A stretch of DNA of 50,351 nt, from assembly GCA_020637755.1 (NCBI GenBank), contig JACKJW010000018.1:1-50351 (forward strand), read 5' to 3'. The notes below the pieces were generated by a model that was given only the letters and a program-made list of their open reading frames with translations, ran no database searches and had not been told where the DNA came from. This document shows positions 42,343 through 50,351 of the stretch, one piece after another. The stretch comes from Brucellaceae bacterium (GTDB lineage: Bacteria > Pseudomonadota > Alphaproteobacteria > Rhizobiales > Rhizobiaceae). The first letter of the stretch is position 1. Every line of letters begins with the position of its first letter. Made by a program: the position numbers and the translations under genes.

Positions 42343-44007
42343 TCAGCCGTTGCCGGGTGCCGCCAGCGCGACCGGGCGATGGTCCTTGCCGCGGCACGGG
42401 CCGAACAGGTCAAGCGCGGGCTTGCGCTCGGCGGTTTGCACGTCCAGCACTCCCAGCACCGAATGGAACAGGTCGTCGTGGGACGTTTCGCGTCCGGGCA
42501 GCGCTGCCAGACAGGCCGTGTCGAGGCCCAGGGCGCTGCTGAATTCCGGGCTGAACCAGGCCAGGAAAGGCACATGCGTCTGGACATCGGGTGCGAAAAG
42601 ATAGGGCGCGCCGTGCAGGTAGAGCCCGTTTTCCCCGAGCGACTCGCCATGGTCCGAGGCAAAGATCAGCCCCGTCAGCAGGCGGTCGGAAAACTTCTTC
42701 TGCATGGCGATGACGCTGGCCAGAAAATGGTCGGTGAAGGCAACCGTGTTGTCGTAGGCATTGACGATTTCCTCCTGTGAGCAGTCGCTGAACTGCACCG
42801 AGCGGCAATCGGGCTTGAAGGGGCCAAAATCCGCCGGATAGCGCCGGTAATAGGCCGGGCCGTGACTGCCGATCTGATGGATGACAATGACCGTGTTGCC
42901 GGTTGCCTTGTCTATGGTCGCGCGCAAGCGATCAAGAAAGATGCCGTCGTTGCATTCGCCGCCCGAACAATGGCGGGGATCGTCCACCCTGGACAGGTTC
43001 TGCGAAAAGATGCGCTTGGCAATTGCCTTGTCGCCGGTGTTGTTGTCCCACCACTCCACATGGAAGCCCGCATGCACCAGCACGTCGAGCAGGTTTTCAT
43101 GGTCGAGACCGTGCCGGTCGGTGTAGTCATCGCGACCGTAGCGGGAGAACATGCAGGGCAGCGAGACGGCGGTTGCCGTGCCGCAGCTCGTCGCAGGACC
43201 GAGATCGATCACACCGGCCTTGCGCAGTTCGGGCGTGGTATCGCGCCGGTATCCTTCCATGCCGAAACTGGCGGAGCGCAGTGTTTCGCCGGCGACGATG
43301 ACGAAAAAGACGGGCCTTTGCGCGGAAGCGAGACCGGGCCCCGGCTTGGCGTCCTGACCGATCGGTGCGACCGCGATGTTGCGCTCGCGGTTCGCGTGGA
43401 CGACATATTTGACCGCCGCGCCGATGGGACCGCCCGGGTTGATGGAAAAGACCAGGTCGGCGCGCTCACGGAAGACGGCGGCGTAGGCAGCGTAATCGCG
43501 CATCAGAACGGTTGCGGCCACGCCGGTCAGCGCTGCAATCATGGCCATGTTCACCAGCGCATCGCGCAGGAAGGTCCCGCGTTTCTCGCGGATCCACAGG
43601 ATCAGCGCCGCGGGCAGCCCGGCATAGAGCGCCATGTGCAGCCCGAGCGCCGGGGTGATGAGATGGCGGGCCTCGTTGGTGGTGGTGGTCACCGTGTTGG
43701 CGATCATGTCACGGTCGATCACCGTGCCGAAGGTGTCCATGAAATAGGCGGCCGCGGCGGCAATGGTGATGAACAGGATGAGCAAGGGCTTGAAGAGGCG
43801 CGGGAAGGAGAGTGCCGTCAGCAAGGCCGCGTAGGCCGCACCCAGGGCAATGGCCAGCCCGGTGGCAAGCGCGGGATGCGCGGCGAAGAGCTTTCCGGCG
43901 ATACGCAGGAACGATCCGTTCAGGACCACAAGCACATAGGCGGCGGCGATCAAGGCCATGATGCGCGGCGAGAGCGCCGGGCGGAACGGTGTGCGTGGCG
44001 AAAACAT
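42343..44007 (-). CDS. eptA: Phosphoethanolamine transferase (EptA family)
   Basis: 554 residues: five helices in the first about 170 residues, then a periplasmic sulfatase-like domain. VAGETLR (Glu241) and CGTATAVSLPCMFS (catalytic Thr277, where phosphoethanolamine is carried) correspond to the E240/T280 pair of Neisseria EptA; SDHGES and NGLYLHGAPY provide further metal ligands, and paired cysteines form disulfides. It modifies lipid A phosphates and tends to lower polymyxin binding. ATG at 44007; a long frame upstream overlaps trkH and is rejected. Divergent from trkH across about 100 bases. Confidence 0.93.
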   Translation of the reverse strand: MFSPRTPFRPALSPRIMALIAAAYVLVVLNGSFLRIAGKLFAAHPALATGLAIALGAAYAALLTALSFPRLFKPLLILFITIAAAAAYFMDTFGTVIDRDMIANTVTTTTNEARHLITPALGLHMALYAGLPAALILWIREKRGTFLRDALVNMAMIAALTGVAATVLMRDYAAYAAVFRERADLVFSINPGGPIGAAVKYVVHANRERNIAVAPIGQDAKPGPGLASAQRPVFFVIVAGETLRSASFGMEGYRRDTTPELRKAGVIDLGPATSCGTATAVSLPCMFSRYGRDDYTDRHGLDHENLLDVLVHAGFHVEWWDNNTGDKAIAKRIFSQNLSRVDDPRHCSGGECNDGIFLDRLRATIDKATGNTVIVIHQIGSHGPAYYRRYPADFGPFKPDCRSVQFSDCSQEEIVNAYDNTVAFTDHFLASVIAMQKKFSDRLLTGLIFASDHGESLGENGLYLHGAPYLFAPDVQTHVPFLAWFSPEFSSALGLDTACLAALPGRETSHDDLFHSVLGVLDVQTAERKPALDLFGPCRGKDHRPVALAAPGNG

Positions 44008-44106
44008 TGCGCGCCCTTGCCTGCTGTTTGGGGTCAATTCATGGCAGGGTGCTTGCCATGCCTTGTGCGTGAAGCGCAACGGATGATAGATACGGGCAGG
44101 AACGGG

Positions 44107-45558
44107 GTGCCCATCCGAATGGATTTCAGAGCCGTCATCCTGCCTATCGGCAGGTATCTGGTCATCATTGCAGCCTTCATGCTCATTCCGGCTGCCGCTG
44201 ACCTGGTGGCAGGAAGTTCCGATTGGAAGGTCTTTGGCATTTCTGCACTTTGTCTTGGCGCAGCCGGCCTGATGGTGGAAGCTGCGCTGGCCGGCAAGCC
44301 ACCGGAGATGCGCGCCCGCGAAACCTTCCTGCTCGTCAACCTCGCCTGGTTCACCTTCTCGGCTGCGGGCGCGCTGCCACTCTATGCGTCGGGCCTCAAC
44401 ATCTCCTATGGCGATGCCTTTTTCGAGGCGGCCTCCGGCCTGACGACGACGGGATCGACCATCCTGTCCGGACTGGACCGCCTGCCGCCCGGCATCCTGC
44501 TGTGGCGTTCCCTCATGCAGTGGATCGGCGGGCTCGGCATCGTCGTCATCGGCATCTGGCTGCTTCCGGCCATGCGGGTCGGCGGCCAGCAGCTCTTTTC
44601 CATCGAATCCTCGGAAAAGCACCACAAACCCTATGGGCGGGTGGAACATTTCGTGCGCCGTCTGCTGATGCTCTATCTGGCCCTGACGGCAGCCTGCGCC
44701 GGGCTCTACTACGCGGCGGGCATGACGGGTTTCGAGGCCGTGAACCATGCCTTCACGACCATTTCGACGGGTGGGTTCTCGACGCGGGATGCCTCCATGG
44801 GCGGGTTTGACAGCCTTGCCATCGACTGGATCGCCATTGTCTTCATGGCGGCGGCCAGCCTGCCGTTCCTGTTCCTCATCAACGTTACCGAGTTGCGCCC
44901 GAACCTGGAATTCCAGCAGGTGCGCTGGTTCTTCGTGATCATCGCCTTCCTGACCTTCACGATTTTCCTGTCGGTCCGCCTGACCAGCGGTATCGGTGAT
45001 TTCGCGCAATTCACCCATGCCGCCTTTGCCGTCGTTTCCGTTGTCAGCACCACCGGCTATGCCACGCAGGACTATCTGCTTTGGGGCAGCTTCGCGGCCT
45101 CCTTCTTCTTCCTCATCACCTTCATCGGCGGCTGCAACGGATCAACGGCGGGCGGTTTCAAGATATTCCGCATCGTCATCCTGGTCAGTTTCATCCGCGC
45201 CCGTCTGCGGCAGGCGGTCCGGCCGAACCGCGTTTCCCCTGCCTATTTCGAGGGGCAGGTCGTCCAGCCGTCCACCATCGACAGCTTGCTCATCTTTTCG
45301 ATCCTTTATGCTGTCACAGCGGCCGGCTTCGCGCTCATCTATGCGGCCTTCGGGCTCGATTTCGCCACCTCCATGTCCGCTTCCGTCACTGCCTTGGCCA
45401 ATGTCGGCCCCGGCATCGGCAGCGTCATCGGACCGGCGGGCAATTTCGCCGGCATGCCGGAGGTGGTGAAGTGGCTTCTGGCCTTTGAAATGATCCTCGG
45501 ACGCCTCGAATTGCTCGGCGGTATCCTGATCCTGACGCCGGATTTCTGGCGCGACTGA
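44107..45558 (+). CDS. trkH: TrkH family potassium uptake protein
   Basis: 483 residues of the Trk/Ktr ion-conducting subunit, with four repeated pore units: SGLTTTGSTIL, TTISTGGFSTRDAS, VVSTTGYATQDY and GPGIGSVIGPAGNF; the fold also shows GGCNGSTAGGFKIFR. It works with a cytoplasmic TrkA/KtrA regulator, not in this window. GTG 44107 has AGGA five bases before; ATG 44119 and ATG 44083 are in frame alternatives. Mono-cistronic as far as visible. Confidence 0.95.
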   Translation: MPIRMDFRAVILPIGRYLVIIAAFMLIPAAADLVAGSSDWKVFGISALCLGAAGLMVEAALAGKPPEMRARETFLLVNLAWFTFSAAGALPLYASGLNISYGDAFFEAASGLTTTGSTILSGLDRLPPGILLWRSLMQWIGGLGIVVIGIWLLPAMRVGGQQLFSIESSEKHHKPYGRVEHFVRRLLMLYLALTAACAGLYYAAGMTGFEAVNHAFTTISTGGFSTRDASMGGFDSLAIDWIAIVFMAAASLPFLFLINVTELRPNLEFQQVRWFFVIIAFLTFTIFLSVRLTSGIGDFAQFTHAAFAVVSVVSTTGYATQDYLLWGSFAASFFFLITFIGGCNGSTAGGFKIFRIVILVSFIRARLRQAVRPNRVSPAYFEGQVVQPSTIDSLLIFSILYAVTAAGFALIYAAFGLDFATSMSASVTALANVGPGIGSVIGPAGNFAGMPEVVKWLLAFEMILGRLELLGGILILTPDFWRD

Positions 45559-45710
45559 CCGGCCGCCAACCGGGCTGAAAGCCTTGCAAACGCTGGGTTC
45601 CGCCGTCTTGCGGGTGTCATGAAAGCGTGCAATACTTCCCATGTTCGGGCATTTTCCGGCCCGGAGAACGGACGTGCATGATGACGACCCTTTCCCCGAT
45701 GCTGTGAATT

Positions 45711-45731
45711 TTCGACGCTTGCCGCGTCGAA
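45711..45731 (+). promoter_or_regulatory. Leader hairpin upstream of the cold-shock gene
   Basis: TTCGACGC (45711-45718), loop TTGCC, GCGTCGAA (45724-45731): a perfect 8-bp stem 55 bases before the csp start, within a 227-base gene-free leader. Long structured leaders are usual for temperature-responsive cspA-type messages, so it may be part of one. Confidence 0.5.
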
Positions 45732-45785
45732 GGCGCGGTGCACACTCCGAATGCGGACCAACACCCACCTGGAAAGGATCCAGTC

Positions 45786-45998
45786 ATGAGCCAGACCGGC
45801 ACGGTCAAATTCTTCAATACCGAAAAGGGCTACGGCTTCATCACGCCTGATGACGGTGCGAAGGATGTTTTCGTCCACATTTCCGCTGTCCAGGCATCCG
45901 GCCTGCAGACGCTCGGTGAAGGCCAGAAGGTCGCTTTCGACGTGGAACCGGACAAGCGCGGCAAGGGTCCGAAGGCCGTCAACCTCGTCACCCAGTGA
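45786..45998 (+). CDS. cspA: Cold-shock protein (CspA family)
   Basis: 70 residues of a single cold-shock domain, an RNA/ssDNA-binding OB fold. RNP1 is KGYGFIT and RNP2 VFVHIS, both intact; the N-terminus MSQTGTVKFFN is standard. AAAGGA lies nine bases before ATG 45786. It is followed by a terminator at 46023. Cytoplasmic; probably an RNA chaperone. Which paralogue (cspA or another) cannot be told. Confidence 0.96.
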   Translation: MSQTGTVKFFNTEKGYGFITPDDGAKDVFVHISAVQASGLQTLGEGQKVAFDVEPDKRGKGPKAVNLVTQ

Positions 45999-46022
45999 CG
46001 CTGCCACCCAAGGCATGAGTGC

Positions 46023-46056
46023 GACGCGGCGCCCCAACGCCGCGTCTTGTTTTTTT
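46023..46056 (+). terminator. Intrinsic terminator after the cold-shock gene
   Basis: GACGCGGCG (46023-46031) pairs with CGCCGCGTC (46038-46046) across six bases, followed by TTGTTTTTTT. Strong. Confidence 0.9.
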
Positions 46057-46082
46057 CGGGGTGCCAGCCGCCGGTCCTGAGG

Positions 46083-46724
46083 TCAGACGAGGAACGGGTT
46101 GGTCTTGCGCTCCTGACCGAAGTTGCCGCCGGGGCCATGGCCGCAGATGAAGCCGATCTCGTCGCCGAGCGGCAGCAATTTTTCCTTGATCGAACGGATC
46201 AACTGGTCGTGGTTGCCACCGGGCAGGTCGGTACGCCCGATGGAGCCGCGGAACAGCACGTCGCCGACATGGGCAAAACGGGCTTCCCGGTTGTAGTAGA
46301 CCACGTGGCCTGGCGCATGGCCCGGGCAGTGCAGCACCTCAAAGACATGTCCGGCAAAGGACACCGTGTCGCCGTCGTTCAGCCATTGATCCGGCGTGAC
46401 ATTGCGCACCGCGCCGTCCATCCCGAACATGGCTGCCTGTTTTTCCAGACCCTGCAGCAGCGGGGTGTCGTCAATGTGCGAGCCGATGATCGGCACCGAC
46501 AGGCGTTCCTTCAGGTCCATGGCGCCGCCGGCATGGTCGATATGGCCGTGGGTCAGCCAGATGGCCTCGATGGTCAAGCCGTTTTCGGCAAGGGTTTCCG
46601 CGATGCGGTCGATGTCGCCGCCCGGGTCCACGACGACTCCGGTCTTCGAGTCGGAATCGAAGAGGATCGTGCAATTCTGCTGGAAATCGGTGACCGGAAT
46701 GATCCCGGCATTCAACTGGCCCAT
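46083..46724 (-). CDS. MBL-fold hydrolase (GloB-like)
   Basis: 213 residues with the metallo-beta-lactamase fold. The metal motif is THGHIDHAGG, with further ligand His/Asp in CPGHAPGHVVY and AHVGDVLF, and the final ICGHGPGG. This YcbL/GloB-like group has hydroxyacylglutathione hydrolase activity in some members. No signal peptide. ATG 46724; the frame extends to 46814 without support. It converges on the cold-shock gene; the glycine-zipper gene lies upstream on the same strand beyond a hairpin at 46816-46838. Confidence 0.9.
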   Translation of the reverse strand: MGQLNAGIIPVTDFQQNCTILFDSDSKTGVVVDPGGDIDRIAETLAENGLTIEAIWLTHGHIDHAGGAMDLKERLSVPIIGSHIDDTPLLQGLEKQAAMFGMDGAVRNVTPDQWLNDGDTVSFAGHVFEVLHCPGHAPGHVVYYNREARFAHVGDVLFRGSIGRTDLPGGNHDQLIRSIKEKLLPLGDEIGFICGHGPGGNFGQERKTNPFLV

Positions 46725-46815
46725 GGTGGCGTCTCCCTGCGGTGACGTCCTAGGTAGCGGCTGGGAAGGGCCGGGTAAAGGGCGGGCTCGGCGTCCCCGC
46801 AGGCCTGAAACCAAA

Positions 46816-46838
46816 GCGGGCGGCCTGTGGCCGCCCGC
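46816..46838 (-). terminator. Hairpin after the glycine-zipper gene, probable terminator
   Basis: GCGGGCGGCC (46816-46825) and GGCCGCCCGC (46829-46838) pair perfectly with a 3-base loop. On the minus strand it is followed by TTTGGTTT, a broken T-run, which fits termination of the gene at 46861. Confidence 0.6.
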
Positions 46839-46860
46839 CGCCGTGTCTGCCCGTAGGGGC

Positions 46861-47166
46861 CTATTTCTTCATGGCACCCATGACAGCGCCGAGAATGCCG
46901 GTGAGCACGCCGCCGCCGGCAAGGCCGCCTGCCGCGTCACCGAGAATGGTGCCAATGTCCAGGCCGCCTGCGGTATCGCCGGATGCCGCGCCCAGCAGGC
47001 CCCCGATGATGGGGCCGAGCGCCGTGCCGCCAGCCACGCCGCCGACTGCGCCAGCGAGAAGTTTCGGCAGCATCGACATGGCTGCGCTTTTGACCAGGTT
47101 GCCGACAACGCCACCGCCGACTGCGCCGGACACCGCCTGGATGATGAGTGGAATGAGTGCTTCCAT
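46861..47166 (-). CDS. Glycine-zipper-rich small membrane protein
   Basis: 101 residues made almost wholly of Gly/Ala/Val/Leu with small-residue repeats (GAVGGGVVGNLV, GAVGGVAGGTALGPIIGGLLGAASG, GGLAGGGVLTGILGAVMG), ending MKK. These are glycine-zipper helices that pack or oligomerise in membranes; helix N-terminal MEALIPLIIQ. The frame extends upstream to 47280 but lacks similarity. Function unknown; similar short proteins are found in other Hyphomicrobiales. ATG at 47166 is an assumption, as no strong ribosome site is present. Confidence 0.7.
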   Translation of the reverse strand: MEALIPLIIQAVSGAVGGGVVGNLVKSAAMSMLPKLLAGAVGGVAGGTALGPIIGGLLGAASGDTAGGLDIGTILGDAAGGLAGGGVLTGILGAVMGAMKK

Positions 47167-47471
47167 CTGAGATAACCCCCGTTCAGGTTGCGTCCGGACC
47201 GTCTGGCCGGACGGCGCATCGAACCCGCCTTTGAGACGAAAGTCAAAGATTATCCATGGCTGTGTAACCGTTACTCCCAAACTTTATAAGCGCATCCACG
47301 GGCGGGTGCGGCCCTACCCGAACAGGTGTTTCACCGGTTGCCTGCACAGCGTCCCGATCGCTCGCCGGGCGCTTGTCAAATGCCTCCATGACGCCTAATT
47401 TAAGTCAATAAAGCTGACATATAAGCTGCCCGGATGCCTCGGCATGTGAGCGCGGCAGGGGAGCCGAAGCG
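47167..47471. promoter_or_regulatory. Divergent region between glycine-zipper and petP-like genes
   Basis: 305 bases with no gene. A perfect palindrome GTAAC-C-GTTAC lies at 47264-47274, toward the glycine-zipper gene. An AT-rich stretch (47397-47425) ahead of the MarR gene contains GTCA-N7-TGAC (47404-47418) and TATAAG, a possible autoregulatory site and promoter. No other element recognised. Confidence 0.4.
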
Positions 47472-47984
47472 ATGAAAACCCAGCCGATCCGCACTCCGCT
47501 GACCCATGGCGACGGGATCGACCTGGAACTGATCGAGCTGCTCTTCTTCGCCTATCGTGACTTCACCTCCGATCCGGATGCCATTCTCGCCGAATACGGG
47601 TTCGGGCGTGCCCACCACCGGGTGCTGCATTTCGTCAACCGCATGCCGGGGCTGACGGTGGCCGAGTTGCTGGATGTGCTGAAGATCACCAAGCAGAGTC
47701 TGGCGCGGGTGCTCAAGCAGCTGATCGAGACCGGCCATATCGTTCAGGTGCCGGGGCCGCGCGACCGCCGCCAGCGCGAACTTTACCCGACGCCGAAGGG
47801 CCGGGACCTCGCCATGGCGCTGGCCGTGCCACAGTCGCGCCGCATCCACGAGGCATTGCAGGAAGCCGGTGAGGGGGCCAGAATGAGCGCGACGGCGTTC
47901 CTGAAGGCAATGGTCGATCCGGCGTTGCGCGAACAGGTGGACCGCCTGCCCGCTGCGGCAAACGGGGAGGAGATGAATGTCTGA
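47472..47984 (+). CDS. petP: MarR family regulator, PetP-like
   Basis: 170 residues of a winged-helix MarR protein: RVLHFVNRMPGLTVAELLDVLKITKQSLARVLKQLIETGHIVQ (recognition helix SLARVLKQL), then PGPRDRRQRELYPTPKG, the wing. Together with the next gene it resembles the petP-petR pair of Rhodobacter capsulatus, which affects cytochrome bc1 and other functions; I assign the symbol by arrangement and resemblance. It overlaps the response regulator by eight bases. Confidence 0.82.
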   Translation: MKTQPIRTPLTHGDGIDLELIELLFFAYRDFTSDPDAILAEYGFGRAHHRVLHFVNRMPGLTVAELLDVLKITKQSLARVLKQLIETGHIVQVPGPRDRRQRELYPTPKGRDLAMALAVPQSRRIHEALQEAGEGARMSATAFLKAMVDPALREQVDRLPAAANGEEMNV

Positions 47985-48702
47985 CATGCAAACCGGCACC
48001 GTGCCTGCCGCCGCCGCGCTGACCGATGATGCGCCACATCTGCTGGTGGTCGATGACGATACGCGCATCCGCACGCTGCTGGAAAAATACCTGACCGGCA
48101 AGGGCATGCGGGTGACGACGGCGGCCAGTGCCGCCGAAGCCCGGCGCAAGCTGGACGGCCTCGACTTCGACCTTCTGGTGCTTGACGTGATGATGCCCGG
48201 CGAAACCGGCGTGGAACTGACGCGCGCGCTGCGCCAGACCAAGGATGTGCCGATCCTGATGCTGACGGCGCTTTCGGAAACCGGCAGCCGCATCGACGGG
48301 CTGGAGGCGGGGGCGGACGACTACCTGCCAAAGCCCTTTGACCCGCGCGAGCTGGTGCTGCGCATCAACGCGATCCTGCGCCGCGGCACGCCCGCCCAGC
48401 CGCCGCGCATGGAGCAGGTGGTGTTCGGTCCCTACACCTTTGTCATGGCGCGCGGCGAGTTGAAGCGCGGTGGCGAGGTGATCCGGCTGACCGACCGCGA
48501 GCAGGACATTTTGCGCATCTTCGCCGAGCGGGCCGGCGAAACCATCGCCCGGCACGAGCTGACTGGCGGCGACAAGGATGTCGGCGAGCGCACGATCGAC
48601 GTGCAGATCAACCGGCTGCGGCGCAAGGTGGAGACAGACCCGGCCAATCCGCTCTACCTGCAGACCGTGCGCGGCATCGGCTACAAGCTGTGCGTGGAAT
48701 AG
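47977..48702 (+). CDS. petR: OmpR-family response regulator, PetR-like
   Basis: 241 residues. Receiver domain with LLVVDDDTRIR, phosphorylated Asp70 in LVLDVMMPG, Thr97 in MLTA and Lys119 in DDYLPKPF; C-terminal winged helix ending TVRGIGYKL. A DNA-binding regulator, translationally coupled to the MarR gene and followed 13 bases on by a histidine kinase, so this is a three-gene signalling operon. petR in Rhodobacter capsulatus is the homologue suggested by order. Confidence 0.9.
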   Translation: MSDMQTGTVPAAAALTDDAPHLLVVDDDTRIRTLLEKYLTGKGMRVTTAASAAEARRKLDGLDFDLLVLDVMMPGETGVELTRALRQTKDVPILMLTALSETGSRIDGLEAGADDYLPKPFDPRELVLRINAILRRGTPAQPPRMEQVVFGPYTFVMARGELKRGGEVIRLTDREQDILRIFAERAGETIARHELTGGDKDVGERTIDVQINRLRRKVETDPANPLYLQTVRGIGYKLCVE

Positions 48703-48715
48703 GGACGGGCGCGCG

Positions 48716-50125
48716 ATGAGCGACACGCCGCCGGCCCTTTCCGGCATGAGAGCGATGGTGGTGCGGGCGGCCGGTCCCGGCAGGGCCGCGCTCCAGCGCT
48801 GGCAGCGCTTCTGGCGGCAGGTTTCCCGGCGGATGCCCAAGCGCCTGTATGCGCGCTCGCTCATCATCGTCATCGCGCCAATGATCCTGCTTCAATCGGT
48901 CATCGCCTTCGTGTTCATGGAGCGCCACTGGCAGACGGTGACGCAGCGCCTGTCGCAGGCGGTCACACGCGACATTGCCGCCATCATCGACATGATCGAG
49001 ACCTACCCGGAAGACCAGCGCGGCCAGGCGATCCGCATTGCGCAGGAGCGCCTCGGGCTGAAGGCCGATCTGCTGCCGCCCGAACCGCTGCCGCCGCCGG
49101 GGCCGAAGCCGTTCTTTTCCATCCTCGACACGATCCTCTCCTCCGAGATCACCGCGCGGGTGAACCGGCCCTTCTGGATCGACACGGTGGCGAACTCCAA
49201 CGTGGTGGAAATCCGCATCCAGCTCGAAAACAATGTGCTGCGCGTGTTTGCGCGGCGCAGCCAGGCCTACGCGTCGAACACGCATATCTTCCTGCTGTGG
49301 ATGGTCGGCACGTCGCTTGTCCTTGTCGGCATCGCGGTGCTGTTCCTGCGCAACCAGATCCGGCCGATCCAGCAACTCGCCGAGGCCGCCGAGAGCTTTG
49401 GCAAGGGCCGGCCGATGCCGGCGAATTTCCGTCCGCGCGGGGCCGACGAGGTGCGCCGCGCTGGCCTTGCCTTCATCCAGATGCGTGAGCGCATCGAACG
49501 CCAGATCGAGCAGCGCACGACGATGCTGACCGGTGTCAGCCATGACCTGCGCACCATCCTGACCCGCTTCAAGCTGCAACTGGCGCTGGCTGCGCCGGGC
49601 ATGGATACCGAAGCGCTGGAGCAGGACATTTCCGACATGCAGAACATGCTGGAAGGTTACATGGCGTTCGCGCGCGGCGAGGGCGCGGAGGATGCCGGCG
49701 AGTTCGACGTCGAGGCCTTCTTCGCCAAGCTGACCGAGGAGGCGCGGCTGCGCAAGCGCCAGCTTGCCACGCGGATCAACGGCAATCCGCTCATCAATGT
49801 GCGGCCCAACGCCTTCTCGCGCCTTGTGTCCAATCTCGTCGGCAATGCCTTCCGCTATGCCAAAACGGTCGAAGTGACGGCGACACACGCGGCACGCACG
49901 CTGACGGTCACCATCGACGATGACGGGCCGGGCATTCCCGCCGAAAGCCGCGAGGACGTGTTCAAGCCCTTCTTCCGGCTGGACGAGGCGCGCAACCAGG
50001 ATGCCGGCGGCACCGGGCTCGGCCTGTCGATTGCCCGCGACATCGCGCGCAGCCATGGCGGCGACATCACGCTGGATGAGTCACCGCTGGGCGGCTTGCG
50101 CGCCGTGGTAAAACTGCCCGCCTGA
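48716..50125 (+). CDS. Sensor histidine kinase of the petPR-like operon
   Basis: 469 residues. Two membrane helices (about 46-66 and 190-211) enclose a periplasmic sensor of about 120 residues; a HAMP-like region follows. The phospho-acceptor is His276 in GVSHDLRTILTRFKL; isoleucine stands where the usual H-box has proline (HDLRTPLTR), a known alphaproteobacterial variant. The ATPase domain has an N box (SNLVGNAFRYA, about 372-382), DDGPGIP and GGTGLGLSI. It likely phosphorylates the preceding regulator. The ligand is unknown. ATG at 48716. Confidence 0.9.
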   Translation: MSDTPPALSGMRAMVVRAAGPGRAALQRWQRFWRQVSRRMPKRLYARSLIIVIAPMILLQSVIAFVFMERHWQTVTQRLSQAVTRDIAAIIDMIETYPEDQRGQAIRIAQERLGLKADLLPPEPLPPPGPKPFFSILDTILSSEITARVNRPFWIDTVANSNVVEIRIQLENNVLRVFARRSQAYASNTHIFLLWMVGTSLVLVGIAVLFLRNQIRPIQQLAEAAESFGKGRPMPANFRPRGADEVRRAGLAFIQMRERIERQIEQRTTMLTGVSHDLRTILTRFKLQLALAAPGMDTEALEQDISDMQNMLEGYMAFARGEGAEDAGEFDVEAFFAKLTEEARLRKRQLATRINGNPLINVRPNAFSRLVSNLVGNAFRYAKTVEVTATHAARTLTVTIDDDGPGIPAESREDVFKPFFRLDEARNQDAGGTGLGLSIARDIARSHGGDITLDESPLGGLRAVVKLPA

Positions 50126-50248
50126 TTTTCCCCATCCGCTTGATTTGGCGCAAGGATCAGCTTCCATCAGCGCGGGATCATGTTTCCGAAGCCGCGGGAT
50201 GTCCGAGCATCCTGCCCGGACGGCCGCGGCCACCGGAAGGAGACCGAC

Positions 50249-50351
50249 ATGAAGACCATCCTCTCAGCCGCTGCCATCCTGCTTGCCGCGCTGGTGGCCT
50301 TGCTGCCTGCACCGGCTGCCGCGCAGAGTTGCTACGACCTCTGGTACGAGC
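50249..50351 (+). CDS. Secreted YARHG-like small protein (3' end outside window)
   Basis: A partial gene from ATG 50249, with GGAAGGAGA nine to ten bases before it. A signal peptide ends at PAAAQS, followed by CYDLWYE at the window edge, the opening seen in alphaproteobacterial YARHG-type proteins. Only 34 residues are visible, so the family is a guess. Its terminal part and neighbours lie beyond the window. Confidence 0.6.
   Translation, partial: MKTILSAAAILLAALVALLPAPAAAQSCYDLWYE

Noticed and set aside
42862..44106. Upstream extension of trkH across eptA, and the reverse extension of eptA across trkH (44008-45018)
   Set aside because: Both extensions are antisense to a well-supported gene and add no family similarity; the genes are divergent from a normal 100-base promoter region.

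Overview
The window is a GC-rich (by eye about two thirds G+C), gene-dense stretch of an alphaproteobacterial chromosome, most likely from the order Hyphomicrobiales or a close relative. The evidence is gene content and order: petABC (cytochrome bc1) followed by apt, a petP/petR-like regulator pair, a DUF1285 - CoA pyrophosphatase - CCA-transferase operon divergent from a MoxR - DUF58 - DUF4159 operon, hemF, trmL, ubiK and clusters of GANTC (CcrM methylation) sites. The species cannot be named from the sequence. I see no rRNA, tRNA, CRISPR array, transposase, integrase or prophage gene.

Layout. 1-3.8 kb: end of a metallophosphoesterase gene, a Nudix hydrolase, two glutathione transferases (YqjG and YghU types) and a GNAT acetyltransferase. 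3.9-10.7 kb: minus-strand MoxR/vWA operon. 10.8-13.4 kb: DUF1285, Nudix, CCA-adding enzyme. 13.4-16.7 kb: DUF1059, hemF, a small unknown protein, a cytochrome c with a Met/His repeat tail, a secreted tandem DM9 protein and trmL. 16.8-20.0 kb: a coupled cassette of ABC exporter, cyanophycin-synthetase-type ATP-grasp enzyme and a small helical protein. 20.2-23.6 kb: petABC and apt. 23.7-28.3 kb: a small membrane protein, two MaoC proteins, a Crp/Fnr regulator with a DUF2892 protein, an amino-acid permease and a secreted MliC-domain protein. 28.4-34.5 kb: ychF, a membrane-protein locus split by one in-frame stop inside a very AT-rich island, pth, rplY, prs and a lipoprotein. 34.6-41.0 kb: M24 peptidase homologue, pgeF, selO, a cytochrome c behind an FNR-type box, a MidA-like methyltransferase, lgt and ubiK. 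41.4-50.3 kb: YbjN, csaA-like, eptA, trkH, a cold-shock gene, a metallo-beta-lactamase-fold hydrolase, a glycine-zipper protein, the MarR/OmpR/histidine-kinase operon and the start of a secreted protein.

How it fits together. Much is housekeeping: translation (trmL, cca, pth, rplY, ychF), nucleotide metabolism (prs, apt), heme and respiration (hemF, petABC, two cytochromes c, ubiK) and envelope work (lgt, eptA, lipoprotein). The petPR-like operon and the Crp/Fnr protein are plausible regulators of the respiratory genes, but this is inference.

The best candidates for something undescribed are: (1) the 29.57-31.07 kb membrane locus, where two open frames are in the same phase and separated only by TAA plus one codon, inside DNA that drops to about 10-20% G+C by hand count; (2) the ABC exporter / stand-alone CphA-type ATP-grasp / small-protein cassette, which looks like synthesis and export of a ligated small molecule; (3) the secreted tandem-DM9 protein and the Met/His-tailed cytochrome c; (4) an FNR-like box placed at -41.5 relative to a predicted start ahead of a second cytochrome c.
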